Source: a virus. From it: a DNA stretch of 22,211 nucleotides. A program made the translations under genes and the position numbers. Below are positions 8,088-15,683 of this stretch, one piece after another. The first letter of the stretch is position 1; each line of letters opens with the position of its first letter. Under the pieces are notes generated by a model. It was not told where the DNA came from. It worked only from the letters and a program-made list of their open reading frames with translations, and ran no database searches. The DNA lies in the IMG/VR virus record IMGVR_UViG_3300042936_000044, positions 1 through 22,211 of that record; one strand, written 5' to 3'.

Positions 8088-8414
8088 TTAAACTCTAAAA
8101 CTCTCTCCACAACCGCATCTATCACGCTCATTTGGGTTACCAAACTCAAACCCTTCATTTAATCCATTACGCACATAATCTACAGTCATGTTCTTTAAAT
8201 ATACATCATGCTTCTTATCTACTAAAACAATAAACTCATCTTGTGCGTAATTAATAGTAGAGTCATCATATTTGTATTCATCAACATATTCCAAAACATA
8301 TGCTAGTCCACTACATCCGGTGGTCTTGACGCCTATTCGTATTCCTAGACCTCTACCACGTTTTGATATTATTTGTTTTATTTTGGTTGAAGCTTTTTCA
8401 GAGAGTGTAATCAT
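8088..8414 (-). CDS. iscA: A-type iron-sulphur carrier protein (IscA/ErpA-like)
   Basis: A 108-residue protein, the usual length of the family, with the three cluster-binding cysteines in place: C34 in TGCSGLAY, and C100 and C102 in CGCGESF (compare C35, C99 and C101 of E. coli IscA). A-type carriers accept [Fe-S] clusters from the scaffold and pass them to target enzymes. In a lytic phage it is an auxiliary metabolic gene that probably supports host or phage Fe-S enzymes during infection. It lies one base after the preceding gene, in an operon led by a late promoter, so it should be made late. It ends 44 bases before the nuclease gene. No other Fe-S assembly gene is present in the window. 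Confidence 0.93.
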   Translation of the reverse strand: MITLSEKASTKIKQIISKRGRGLGIRIGVKTTGCSGLAYVLEYVDEYKYDDSTINYAQDEFIVLVDKKHDVYLKNMTVDYVRNGLNEGFEFGNPNERDRCGCGESFRV

Positions 8415-8415
8415 C

Positions 8416-8739
8416 TTACTTCATTGCTTTTTGTGCCATTTGTTTGACAACTTTTTTACTTTCTTCTTCTTCAGGTTCAATTGGAGTTTCTTGACCTTTG
8501 AACATAACCTTATCACCTTGAATATTTGAAATTTTATTCTTTAATGGTGGTTTTTTAATCATATCATACAAATCATCTTTGGCTAATATGATATCATTAT
8601 CTTTATAGAATTGTAATAACTCATCTACTGTCCAATCAGAATGTTCAACACCACTATCAATATCGCTAGCTAACTGACTTGTGACAGCAACTAATCTTAC
8701 TAATAGTGGATTTGGATTGGATAGTTCAAATAGACGCAT
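8416..8739 (-). CDS. Conserved small protein of unknown function
   Basis: This 107-residue protein begins MRLFEL and has a mixed N-terminal region containing a helical DWTVDELLQFYKDNDI segment that looks like a small helix-turn-helix-like unit. A basic/neutral middle follows, then a very acidic run (EPEEEES at about residues 88-94), then a lysine-rich C-terminus. It has no recognised catalytic motif. The start overlaps the preceding stop by one base (TAATG), and IscA follows after one base, so all three genes of this operon are tightly coupled. The late promoter of the operon suggests a virion assembly or late function. Confidence 0.6.
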   Translation of the reverse strand: MRLFELSNPNPLLVRLVAVTSQLASDIDSGVEHSDWTVDELLQFYKDNDIILAKDDLYDMIKKPPLKNKISNIQGDKVMFKGQETPIEPEEEESKKVVKQMAQKAMK

Positions 8740-9461
8740 TATCTCTTTATGCGACCGGCACCTGCTACAGGCACCTCTTCTTCTGGTTCTTCAACAGAAA
8801 TATCATCATCAACGCTAAAATCTTCACCACCAGCAGGTGCTGCTATATCAGCAGACATATCCATATCAGCAGACATTTCAGGAGCCTCATCACCAAATGC
8901 ATTATCAGCAGCCATTTCGCCACCTTGACCAGTAATACCGTTCAATGCAGATTGTAATGTACCTTTACTTTGTGTCAATGAAGCTTGTAACGCAGTTAAT
9001 GCTTCAGTAACTTGTTGATTGAAAGTTTCACTTTCATTAACACCAATTTCGCTTTGAACACCTGATGTTAATGCTGGTAATTCTTTTACTAGCATATCAG
9101 ATACTTCTTCAACCATTTTTTGTACTTGGTCTACCATGTCTTGGGCTGCGAGAACAACCTGTGACTTCTCAACTTCCTCGTTTTCTACAACGATGCGAGC
9201 TTTGGGTAGTGACTGTAAGTAGTTAAAATGGTCAGCTAATGCTTGTTCCATAAACACTAGTTTCATATATGACGGACTAGTTTGGCTTTGATAAAATTCA
9301 GCAGATGATTTAGTTTCATTAATCAATCCACGAACTCTACTAAGCATAGATTTAGTTTCCGTTACGGTCATTCTCTTTGTATTGAACGGAAGAGAATAGT
9401 GTTCATTCAACGCTTGTTTAGCAGTTGATATTTTTTTGTTGTCAAATTCAGTTAGTTTCAT
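8739..9461 (-). CDS. Probable virion or prohead core protein
   Basis: The protein has 240 residues: a helical N-terminal two thirds with long Gln/Glu/Lys-rich segments (about residues 80-170, likely coiled coil) and an extremely acidic, low-complexity C-terminus rich in Met, Asp, Ala and Glu (residues ~180-232), ending in a short basic tail GAGRIKR. This combination of helical core and acidic tail recalls prohead scaffold or core proteins of T4-like phages, but the match is by composition, not by a diagnostic motif. It is first in a late-type operon (GATAAATA 26 bases upstream) followed by the small protein and the IscA-like gene. No transmembrane segment is seen. Confidence 0.6.
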   Translation of the reverse strand: MKLTEFDNKKISTAKQALNEHYSLPFNTKRMTVTETKSMLSRVRGLINETKSSAEFYQSQTSPSYMKLVFMEQALADHFNYLQSLPKARIVVENEEVEKSQVVLAAQDMVDQVQKMVEEVSDMLVKELPALTSGVQSEIGVNESETFNQQVTEALTALQASLTQSKGTLQSALNGITGQGGEMAADNAFGDEAPEMSADMDMSADIAAPAGGEDFSVDDDISVEEPEEEVPVAGAGRIKR

Positions 9462-9487
9462 AGTTATATTCCAAGACTAATATAGAG

Positions 9488-9495
9488 TATTTATC
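9488..9495 (-). promoter_or_regulatory. Late promoter octamer GATAAATA
   Basis: An exact GATAAATA on the minus strand, 26 bases before the ATG at 9461; it lies in the 49-base gap after the preceding gene and should drive the operon that ends in the IscA-like gene. Confidence 0.72.
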
Positions 9496-9510
9496 TTTTT
9501 TGTTTTATTG

Positions 9511-9990
9511 TTAGGGTTTTGTATCAAATCTTTTAGTTTGCCATTTTTTGGAATCATTAATATATGTGTATAATTCATCCGTAAACCGTCTTTTTTTCAG
9601 CTTATCCTCACTTAATTTGGACAAAACAATTAACCGATCATCCGTATTTTTAGCATTTTTGAAGATTTTGGTATGCAATGATATATCTACTTCTATTCCA
9701 GCTAGTAAATTGTCCAATTTTAATATCCTATTAGCCTGATATAGCATATTTCTTTTATCAAATGTACACCAGGCCACAGCATGTTTAAGTGTGTTAAAAT
9801 TATGAGTTGTGAATGTAGTATGCATCTTTACTATATATTCATTATTATTATTCTTAGTAATATGATACATATTGAATAACTCATAGCTATTGTCAGAATT
9901 TTGAAAAATAATAACATCTTCCAACTGACCAACAAAATCTGTTTTCATCAGCTTTTCTAGCTTTTTTTCTGCATTAATTTTTTTATTCAT
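9511..9990 (-). CDS. Conserved hypothetical protein
   Basis: This lysine- and asparagine-rich protein has 159 residues. After a basic helix (NKKINAEKKLEKLMK) comes a beta-rich half (VIIFQNSDNSYELFNMYHI...YIVKM) with an AVAWCTFDKRN motif at about residues 72-82. A helical C-terminal half follows (RLIVLSKLSEDKLKKRRF...WQTKRF). I know of similar proteins in uncultured marine phages but no function. The start overlaps the end of the upstream gene by eight bases, and an AAGG stretch lies about nine bases before the ATG. The two are probably co-transcribed. No signal peptide or membrane segment. Confidence 0.65.
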   Translation of the reverse strand: MNKKINAEKKLEKLMKTDFVGQLEDVIIFQNSDNSYELFNMYHITKNNNNEYIVKMHTTFTTHNFNTLKHAVAWCTFDKRNMLYQANRILKLDNLLAGIEVDISLHTKIFKNAKNTDDRLIVLSKLSEDKLKKRRFTDELYTYINDSKKWQTKRFDTKP

Positions 9991-10441
9991 ATTTTACTAC
10001 CTTAAAATATATGTTTTTAAGTTCATCTGATGTATCTAAAAATGCAGGAAGTTTATCCCAAACAGTATCAGTTTTAATCATTGGCACGGTATCACAATCA
10101 CTATACAATGCTCCTAAATCATTAACCCCATCATTAAACACACTAGCATGTTGTATGTCAAAATCAAATGACCAACAGGTATATAATTCATTTTCTTGTT
10201 GTTGATATAGAAATCCAAAGTCTGTAAATTCATCAAAACGTATTTGTGTTTTTTCAGGCATCCTAATTATTTCAGGTTGACTACGTAATGAGATAGCTTG
10301 TAGTACAGTATCAAAATTGCATTGTGTATTTCTTTTATGTAGCCAGGCTGCTATTTCTTCATCCTCTATAGGACGATTTCTATTGACCACACCAGTAGGC
10401 GTAATATCAAATAGTGTATAGCAAGTAATAGTGTAACTCAT
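9983..10441 (-). CDS. Conserved hypothetical protein
   Basis: This 152-residue protein starts YTITCYTLFDITPTGVVNR, then KRNTQCNFDTVLQAISLRSQPE (about residues 36-57) and CWSFDFDIQHASVF, ending with a DCDTVPMI segment. The conserved look of the RNTQCNFDT region suggests a defined fold, but I do not recognise a catalytic site. Similar proteins occur, in my recollection, in marine T4-like phages without known role. It begins only 20 bases after a rho-independent terminator, so it needs its own promoter. The only candidate is a weak late-type ATTAAATA (10447-10454), very close to the ATG. Confidence 0.65.
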   Translation of the reverse strand: MSYTITCYTLFDITPTGVVNRNRPIEDEEIAAWLHKRNTQCNFDTVLQAISLRSQPEIIRMPEKTQIRFDEFTDFGFLYQQQENELYTCWSFDFDIQHASVFNDGVNDLGALYSDCDTVPMIKTDTVWDKLPAFLDTSDELKNIYFKVVKYE

Positions 10442-10460
10442 ACTACTATTTAATAGAGGT

Positions 10461-10484
10461 AAAAAAACCCGAGAAATTCTCGGG
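10461..10484 (-). terminator. Rho-independent terminator after the 10506-10889 gene
   Basis: On the minus strand a 7-bp GC-rich stem (arms 10468-10474 and 10478-10484, CCCGAGA with TCTCGGG) with a three-base loop is followed by seven T residues (10467-10461). It lies 21 bases after the end of the small virion gene and 20 bases before the next ATG. Confidence 0.9.
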
Positions 10485-10505
10485 CCTTTTTATTCAAGTT
10501 AAAGA

Positions 10506-10889
10506 TTAACCTGTGAATGTAGCTGTAGCTGTTGTAGTTACAGTGTTAGCAACACCACCGGCTGTTAGAGCCGCTTCAACAGCAGTGTCTAAAGTTGTAG
10601 TTGTCCATGCACCAACTGGGTAAACAGCCATTGCTAATGTGTCATTAGTTGTATCTGTGTACTCATAGATGTAAACTGTAGCTAATTGTTGTGTAGCTTG
10701 GATGATTAGGTTAACTTGTGTACCTGTCAAAGCACCAGTAGCTGTGATCGTGAAGAAGTCTAGCTTAGGACCTTGTGGTTGAACTGTAGCCGCTGAAGTA
10801 ACAGCGTTTGCACCGCTGTTTGTGTATGCTGGACTATCATAGTTAATTACCGGTAGCAAGTCGCCGTTTGTTTTTGTAAATTGTGCCAT
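10506..10889 (-). CDS. Small beta-rich virion protein
   Basis: This 127-residue Ala/Thr/Val-rich protein has no Cys and only one Trp. It alternates beta-strand-type segments (LDFFTITATGALTGTQVNLI, ATVYIYEYTD, TTTLDTAVEAAL) and ends in a Thr-rich strand. It has a monocistronic unit of its own: a late-type promoter octamer CATAAATA 41 bases upstream, a short hairpin in the leader (GAGC...GCTC), a good AAAGGA ribosome-binding site, and a strong terminator after it. A dedicated unit like this suits an abundant particle protein such as a capsid decoration protein, but that is inference from layout and composition only. Confidence 0.68.
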   Translation of the reverse strand: MAQFTKTNGDLLPVINYDSPAYTNSGANAVTSAATVQPQGPKLDFFTITATGALTGTQVNLIIQATQQLATVYIYEYTDTTNDTLAMAVYPVGAWTTTTLDTAVEAALTAGGVANTVTTTATATFTG

Positions 10890-10930
10890 TTTGAAATTCC
10901 TTTAAGTTTGTGAGCATATAGCTCTACACT

Positions 10931-10938
10931 TATTTATG
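10931..10938 (-). promoter_or_regulatory. Late promoter variant CATAAATA
   Basis: On the minus strand CATAAATA, differing from GATAAATA only in the first base, 41 bases before the ATG at 10889 of the small virion gene. Confidence 0.58.
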
Positions 10939-10966
10939 CCTGGTACAAAAAAATCCAGGATTTGGC

Positions 10967-12115
10967 TTATCTTCCGGCTAGATTTTGACGACTAAAGCCC
11001 ATTCTATCTACAAATTTTAAGCCATTTGATACAAAACCTTCATGTGTTTCGGTTCCATCTTGTAGATATCCTTTAACAGGACTAACTTCTGCGGCTTTAT
11101 TCAATTGATTAACTACTGACATTTTTAAATTGTACATTGCAATCCATATAGTAAATGCTCCAACAATAGCATCTTTATTATTATTAAGATGTTCACTTAT
11201 CTTAGCTTTCATTTTTTCAGTCATAGGTCTAGTTTCTACAAAATCCATAAAACCACTAGCAAGATTGTTTAAATCTCCTGCAACAATCTTCTTGTTAATA
11301 TATACAGTAAACAATTGATTAAATGTATTACGTGCTTGGGGTGCAGTATTCATTAGTTGGTCTACTGCAGGACCATATTTCTTAATTGCATTCTGTGCAT
11401 TTTTTACTAATGTGTTATCTATCTTAAGCTTAGGAGCTGTTGGCATAGCACTAGGAACAATTGCAACATCACTATTATTCTTTAATTGACCTATATTGCC
11501 ATTCAATGTAACTGCTTCATCTGTGGTCATTGCATTAGGATCAATATACTGATGTACTGCTATACCAGCACGTTTTCCACTCATTAATTCTCCAACTGAA
11601 CTATTAGCTTCTACTTTATAAGTAATACCATTAGGATTAGCCTTAAAAACATAACTACCGTTTTGGTCTTTTAACGGTTGATGAAATAACAAATCACCCC
11701 AGTAATACCCTTTAGCACCTTTGCTAGCTTTTTCTAATCCAGGCCATATTTCAGCAATAATAGGCCATAAACTATCACGACCTACACCACGTGCTTGGTC
11801 ATATTGCACAAACTGCTCAGGACTGAATACTTGTCTACCAGTACCGTCTTTCTTATTGAACATATGCTTGTCCATAATACTAAACTTACCTGAACTATTA
11901 CGTCCAAATATTAATGCAGGATATCCGTCCCACTTGATTGTAACTGTTGCTGGATTCTTAACTGTAGCAATTGTAGCTTGTATTGCACGATTAGCACCAT
12001 CACTTCCGCCCAAAAAGATTAAATCTTCCGGGTGGTCTAAATGACCCTTATCTTCATTTATAGATAGTTTGTCAATTTTAGATTTAAGTAATGCTAATGC
12101 TTCCGATAAATTCAT
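10967..12115 (-). CDS. Putative nucleotidyltransferase/ligase-like protein
   Basis: This 382-residue protein has K61-W-D-G in TIKWDGYPALIFGR (60-72), which matches motif I (KxDG, nucleotidyl-lysine) of the DNA/RNA ligase and capping enzyme superfamily. Downstream, YYWGDLLF (137-144) resembles motif III, NGITYKVEA (162-170, K167) could be motif IV, and a C-terminal HEGFV...LKFVDR (358-371) also looks like motifs IV-V. I recall a widespread T4-like phage family, DUF6267, with this layout and no known biochemistry. If active, it would attach AMP or GMP to K61 and act on nucleic-acid ends. The start overlaps the upstream gene as ATGA. Both are behind a late promoter, so the protein may act late or enter the virion. 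The catalytic role is unproven. Confidence 0.6.
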   Translation of the reverse strand: MNLSEALALLKSKIDKLSINEDKGHLDHPEDLIFLGGSDGANRAIQATIATVKNPATVTIKWDGYPALIFGRNSSGKFSIMDKHMFNKKDGTGRQVFSPEQFVQYDQARGVGRDSLWPIIAEIWPGLEKASKGAKGYYWGDLLFHQPLKDQNGSYVFKANPNGITYKVEANSSVGELMSGKRAGIAVHQYIDPNAMTTDEAVTLNGNIGQLKNNSDVAIVPSAMPTAPKLKIDNTLVKNAQNAIKKYGPAVDQLMNTAPQARNTFNQLFTVYINKKIVAGDLNNLASGFMDFVETRPMTEKMKAKISEHLNNNKDAIVGAFTIWIAMYNLKMSVVNQLNKAAEVSPVKGYLQDGTETHEGFVSNGLKFVDRMGFSRQNLAGR

Positions 12116-12366
12116 AACTGCTCTTTGTCGCTATTCTTTTTTATTGACTTAGAAAACTTACCTTGGTCACGTGATTTAATTGCACCAAGCAACTTTCTTT
12201 CTAATATCTCTGCTTGTTCTTTAGGATAATTCCTATTAATCATCTCTAGCAAATTGATAGCACTAGTAATGATGTTGTGGGCTCTACTCTCAATAACATG
12301 GCTTGTATCACGGTTATTGCCAATAGCTTCCAATTCCTGCAGAAGGCTGCGAGTTTGTTTTTGCAT
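12112..12366 (-). CDS. Small helical protein of unknown function
   Basis: An 84-residue, mostly helical, charged protein (QKQTRSLLQELEAIGNN, then SAINLLEMINRNYPKEQAEILERKLL), probably two or three helices that could dimerise, ending in a lysine-rich tail. No domain is recognised. The gene has an AGGA ribosome-binding site and a GATAAATA late promoter only 16 bases upstream. It is translationally coupled by an ATGA overlap to the ligase-like gene. A partner or adaptor of that protein is a reasonable guess from the coupling alone. Confidence 0.6.
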   Translation of the reverse strand: MQKQTRSLLQELEAIGNNRDTSHVIESRAHNIITSAINLLEMINRNYPKEQAEILERKLLGAIKSRDQGKFSKSIKKNSDKEQL

Positions 12367-12382
12367 AATAGTTTCCTAATAG

Positions 12383-12390
12383 TATTTATC
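12383..12390 (-). promoter_or_regulatory. Late promoter octamer GATAAATA
   Basis: An exact GATAAATA on the minus strand within the 29-base gap between the helicase stop and the next ATG at 12366. It separates the replication genes upstream from a late pair downstream. Confidence 0.7.
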
Positions 12391-12395
12391 TACTT

Positions 12396-13841
12396 TTAGG
12401 ATTTGTTCTTTAAACCATTCAATATTGACTTCAATTTTGCCCCCTGAACATCTACTATAATTTTCTTATTTTCAGGTTCTAGAATCTCTCCTGTAGCTTG
12501 GTCTATGATAGGTTCTGTTGATTGTAAGGTACTTTGTGGCTTCAAATAACTCATAATCTGATTAGCACTAGGTTGTGGCTTATAACTATCTTCACCGTCA
12601 CCACCGTTATCACTAATACGCATAGTTTCGATATTGTATTCTAAGTCAATTTTCATGCCGACACCAGTTGAACTACGTGACTTCATGCATTGAATCTGAT
12701 ACTTACCTCGCTCACGCATACTACGACTTGTAAAGATACCAAACACATTATCTGCTGTATTAATCTTACTGATACCACCTGCAATGTGACTGTGATCAAA
12801 TTCAATTTCATCTACTGCACTACGATTTAACTGACTTGCAGTTACCATTAATATACCCATCTCTTTTGCTAGATTACGCAATTCTTCAGCAACATACTTG
12901 TCTTTAATAAACTGATCGTTAGGATTAACTTTAACAGAGACCGGCATCACTAGATCCAAATAATCAATCATTACAAAGTCAATATTAATACCTGTTTGAA
13001 TTTGTACTTCTTTCAAATAAGCACGAATGTCATTCACATTACTTTGCGCGGGCAATCCTTTAACCCTATATTTGCCCGCTTTCTTTCCAACCATCTTAAC
13101 TTTAAGTTCAGTTGATCCGATATCTTTACGAATATCTCTTGTGCCCATATTAGTTAACATAGCATCAGTACGCAAACTAGTTAGTTCTTCACTCAATTCT
13201 AATGTGACATATACACCGCTCATACCTGTCTGTAACCAATTCAATGCTATGTTCATCATAACAAGTGATTTACCGGATCCTGAACCACCTGCAAAGATAT
13301 TCAATTCGCCACGGCTCATTCCACCATATAAAATCTTATCCATTTGTGGCCAGCCTGTACTAACTTGTCCACCACTGTTAAAGTATTTGTTGATACGACC
13401 AGCTGGATCAGCAAAGTAATCAGTACCCATATCTTTCTGTAAACTGATTTGCACCGCGTCTTTAATTAGTTTCTCAACAGGACCAAAATCACCTTTCTCA
13501 AGTAAGTCAGCACTTTTTAGTATTGCTCTTTCTAATTCTTGTCGTTTAGTAAAACTTTCAAATTCTTCAAAGAACCAATCATAATGTCCCTGACTTAATT
13601 CGGGTATGACTTCAATATCGATACCAGTTAATGCTTTAATTTGTGTACTGTCAGGCAGTACCCCATATTTTGTTGTATGTTCTTTGAACAATTCAGCAGC
13701 CGGGCGTAATGATTTATCAAAGTTCTCTGAGTTCATGATATTCATAACTCTAGTGTATAGCTCGGCATTTGTAATCATCATTTGCAGAAACAACTTCTGC
13801 AATTCTACACTATATTCTTTATTATCCGATTGTTTTCTCAA
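12396..13841 (-). CDS. gp41: Replicative DNA helicase, DnaB family, T4 gp41-like
   Basis: Hexameric 5'-3' helicase that unwinds the replication fork and, with the gp61-type primase, forms the primosome. The 481 residues (T4 gp41 has 475) show an N-terminal helical domain followed by a RecA-like ATPase. Walker A is GGSGSGKS at 185-192, the catalytic glutamate region TLELSEEL lies at 213-220, Walker B is FVMIDYLDL with D293, and a SQLNR sensor motif lies at 336-340. A conserved MKSRSSTG segment (386-393) probably holds the arginine finger. The start is a TTG with a strong AGAGGA site seven to eight bases upstream, overlapping the primase gene by 20 bases. Tail residues after ~420 are low-complexity. 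Confidence 0.92.
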   Translation of the reverse strand: MRKQSDNKEYSVELQKLFLQMMITNAELYTRVMNIMNSENFDKSLRPAAELFKEHTTKYGVLPDSTQIKALTGIDIEVIPELSQGHYDWFFEEFESFTKRQELERAILKSADLLEKGDFGPVEKLIKDAVQISLQKDMGTDYFADPAGRINKYFNSGGQVSTGWPQMDKILYGGMSRGELNIFAGGSGSGKSLVMMNIALNWLQTGMSGVYVTLELSEELTSLRTDAMLTNMGTRDIRKDIGSTELKVKMVGKKAGKYRVKGLPAQSNVNDIRAYLKEVQIQTGINIDFVMIDYLDLVMPVSVKVNPNDQFIKDKYVAEELRNLAKEMGILMVTASQLNRSAVDEIEFDHSHIAGGISKINTADNVFGIFTSRSMRERGKYQIQCMKSRSSTGVGMKIDLEYNIETMRISDNGGDGEDSYKPQPSANQIMSYLKPQSTLQSTEPIIDQATGEILEPENKKIIVDVQGAKLKSILNGLKNKS

Positions 13842-14799
13842 TTTTCTTCCTCTGCATTTCTATTTTTATTTTACTCATTGTAGCACTTTGCAAGATGCTT
13901 AATAGAGTGGGCAACTTGCCATATCTTACAACAGCATCGTTGACGTCCTTAATATCCGATTCCCAATTAGGTAAACTAACGCTATAGCCTAATTCTAATG
14001 CCCTATCACATATCTTTAATCCTGCTTTATCTCTATCAGGAACTACGATAATTTGTTTGTTTAATGATGCAATCAATTGTGCTTGTTCATTGCTTATATC
14101 ATCATGCATAATTGCTATACCATCAATGCTTAATGCATCAAATATGCCTTCAGTCAATATACATACTTGCCATTCAGGTTTTTGTATATCAATATTGAAC
14201 ACATAGCCAGGCTGTTGTTCGTTAATGTATTTTGGTATTTTATTGTCTAAGAATCTGCTAGTGTGACCAACAATTTTATTCTTATAAGTGTAGGGAATGA
14301 TTATTCTATTTGCGTAACGACCTTTTGCATTTGGTGTTATTAAGAACGGATACTCATTATAATTTATCCCCCTCGACTGCACATAATCAATATACACTTT
14401 GTGTAATGGGTTACTTTCATCAATTAATTCACCTTCAGGTAATACGTGATCATTGAATTTGATTTTTATTTTAGTTTTCTTTTGTATAACAATTTCAAGT
14501 AAATCTTTTTGCTGTAAACTTTCTAAGCTCCACTTACCTATTTGTGTATCATCGATCCCACACCATAACAATAGTTGTTTTGTTTTGTAACTTATGCTAC
14601 GACCTAATACAAAGTTACATTTATATCCACAGTTAAAGCAATGCATAGACCAGTTAGTTTGTCCGTCAAACTTAATGCCACCGCGCATTCTGCGATCGGG
14701 TTTATGGCCAAGATGACCACAACAGATAGCATTAAAGCTATGCCATCCGCTACTTGTAGTTTTTTTCTTGCCGGGAATTATAGATAAAATATCAAACAT
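13822..14799 (-). CDS. gp61: DNA primase with TOPRIM domain, T4 gp61-like
   Basis: Makes RNA primers for lagging-strand synthesis. Counting from the ATG at 14799, the 325 residues (T4 gp61 has 342) contain a zinc-binding region with C26/C27, nearby histidines and C54, C57, C61 (HCFNCGYKC). A TOPRIM domain follows with E217 in LTEGIFDA and the D255-x-D257 pair in VVPDRDKAG. An in-frame TTG 39 bases upstream would add a hydrophobic stretch, but it lies at the -35 box of the gene's own promoter, so the ATG is preferred. The promoter predicts a leaderless mRNA. The gene overlaps the helicase gene by 20 bases, matching the physical primase-helicase partnership. Confidence 0.9.
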   Translation of the reverse strand: MFDILSIIPGKKKTTSSGWHSFNAICCGHLGHKPDRRMRGGIKFDGQTNWSMHCFNCGYKCNFVLGRSISYKTKQLLLWCGIDDTQIGKWSLESLQQKDLLEIVIQKKTKIKIKFNDHVLPEGELIDESNPLHKVYIDYVQSRGINYNEYPFLITPNAKGRYANRIIIPYTYKNKIVGHTSRFLDNKIPKYINEQQPGYVFNIDIQKPEWQVCILTEGIFDALSIDGIAIMHDDISNEQAQLIASLNKQIIVVPDRDKAGLKICDRALELGYSVSLPNWESDIKDVNDAVVRYGKLPTLLSILQSATMSKIKIEMQRKKIEKTIG

Positions 14800-14806
14800 T
14801 AGTAGT

Positions 14807-14835
14807 AGTATAACATATACTAACAGAGATATCAA
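14807..14835 (-). promoter_or_regulatory. Sigma70-type promoter giving a leaderless primase mRNA
   Basis: On the minus strand TTGATA (14830-14835), a 17-base spacer ending in TGT (extended -10) and TATACT (14807-14812) precede the primase ATG at 14799 by seven bases. The usual start point falls on the ATG itself, which fixes the start codon and rules out the upstream TTG. Confidence 0.75.
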
Positions 14836-14848
14836 CAACTATGGTTGT

Positions 14849-15616
14849 TTATCTTGTCAATATATTAGTTACCGCACCAGAATTGCTTTCAAATTGCATT
14901 CTAATATATGGGTGAAAACCTTCTACCACATAACCTTTTGTATCGGTTACTTCTTCATAAGTGTCATCAAAGATTGGATACCAATCTCCATCAACAATAG
15001 TAGAACCTTCAATAGCAATGTTACCATAATAATCACTATACTCAGCTTGTATAGTCAATACGCTAGAATCACTTGTAGTGATAACACTTGTATAATATAT
15101 CAAATTGCTATCGCTATTACCATTACTATTGTTATTAGGGAACACTTGTCCCGTAGGGATAGATACTGGCATTGAAGGAATGAAGCTAGGAAGGATGCTA
15201 TTAACTATATTCAAATCACCACGACCGCCTGCATTTTGGTCTACAAATACAGGGAAGTCAAAAGCACCAACGGGGATTTCCAATGAATAGTAACATTTTT
15301 GTGCATCAAATCCGGCTATATCAGCGGGACTTAATTCTAAGGCTGCAATACCTGTTGCCGGTAATTGTAGTGTTAATGCTTTTTGTAATAGTACTTCTCC
15401 ACCAGTATTATTAATAATTCTACATACGATAGATTTCCCCGTAATGTCTACTGGTTTCTGTTGCTGATTAAGAAACTGAAACTGTATTTGATTGTCTACA
15501 CCTTTATGTAAGGTCAGTGGTTTGGCATACTGAGGCATATAACTCCTTGGCGAATATCCTGATAATAATACAACGATCTGACGTTGCGTATAAACGAAAA
15601 CTTGGGTTGAGTACAC
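14849..15616 (-). CDS. Virion structural protein (probable baseplate or tail-associated)
   Basis: Read from the GTG at 15616 the protein has 255 residues. Residues ~33-60 (KPLTLHKGVDNQIQFQFLNQ then PVDITG) follow the opening beta-strands seen in phage baseplate-upper-protein-like domains. The remainder is a beta-rich body with a Tyr/Asp-rich C-terminal region (VLTIQAEYSDYYGNI...DGDWYPI). Two starts are credible. The GTG has an AGGAG nine bases before it and a late-type octamer 20 bases upstream. An ATG at 15538 has AAGGAG just upstream and would remove 26 residues (QVFVYTQRQIVVLL). I prefer the GTG because the extra residues look structured. Expression should be late. Confidence 0.65.
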   Translation of the reverse strand: MYSTQVFVYTQRQIVVLLSGYSPRSYMPQYAKPLTLHKGVDNQIQFQFLNQQQKPVDITGKSIVCRIINNTGGEVLLQKALTLQLPATGIAALELSPADIAGFDAQKCYYSLEIPVGAFDFPVFVDQNAGGRGDLNIVNSILPSFIPSMPVSIPTGQVFPNNNSNGNSDSNLIYYTSVITTSDSSVLTIQAEYSDYYGNIAIEGSTIVDGDWYPIFDDTYEEVTDTKGYVVEGFHPYIRMQFESNSGAVTNILTR

Positions 15617-15636
15617 AAATGTAATCTCCTATTGTG

Positions 15637-15644
15637 TATTTAGT
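15637..15644 (-). promoter_or_regulatory. Late promoter variant ACTAAATA
   Basis: On the minus strand ACTAAATA shares the TAAATA core of the late octamer and lies 20 bases before the GTG at 15616. With the exact plus-strand octamer at 15684-15691 it forms a divergent late promoter pair. Weaker than the other copies. Confidence 0.4.
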
Positions 15645-15683
15645 CATCCATATATATTATTTTATTATTGGTTTGGGAAGGGT

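Noticed and set aside
10939-10966. Inverted repeat CCTGG...CCAGG and AAATCC/GGATTT near the end of the ligase-like gene
   Set aside because: The T-run lies in the loop or the stem is only weak A/T pairs, so a terminator cannot be supported.
14800-14838. TTG-initiated N-terminal extension of the primase
   Set aside because: It would lie on the gene's own promoter and has no ribosome-binding site; the ATG at 14799 fits gp61-type length and the promoter position.
14834-14849. Six-base inverted repeat AACAAC/GTTGTT between the structural gene and the primase
   Set aside because: No U-run follows on either strand and it overlaps the primase -35 region; not a convincing terminator.
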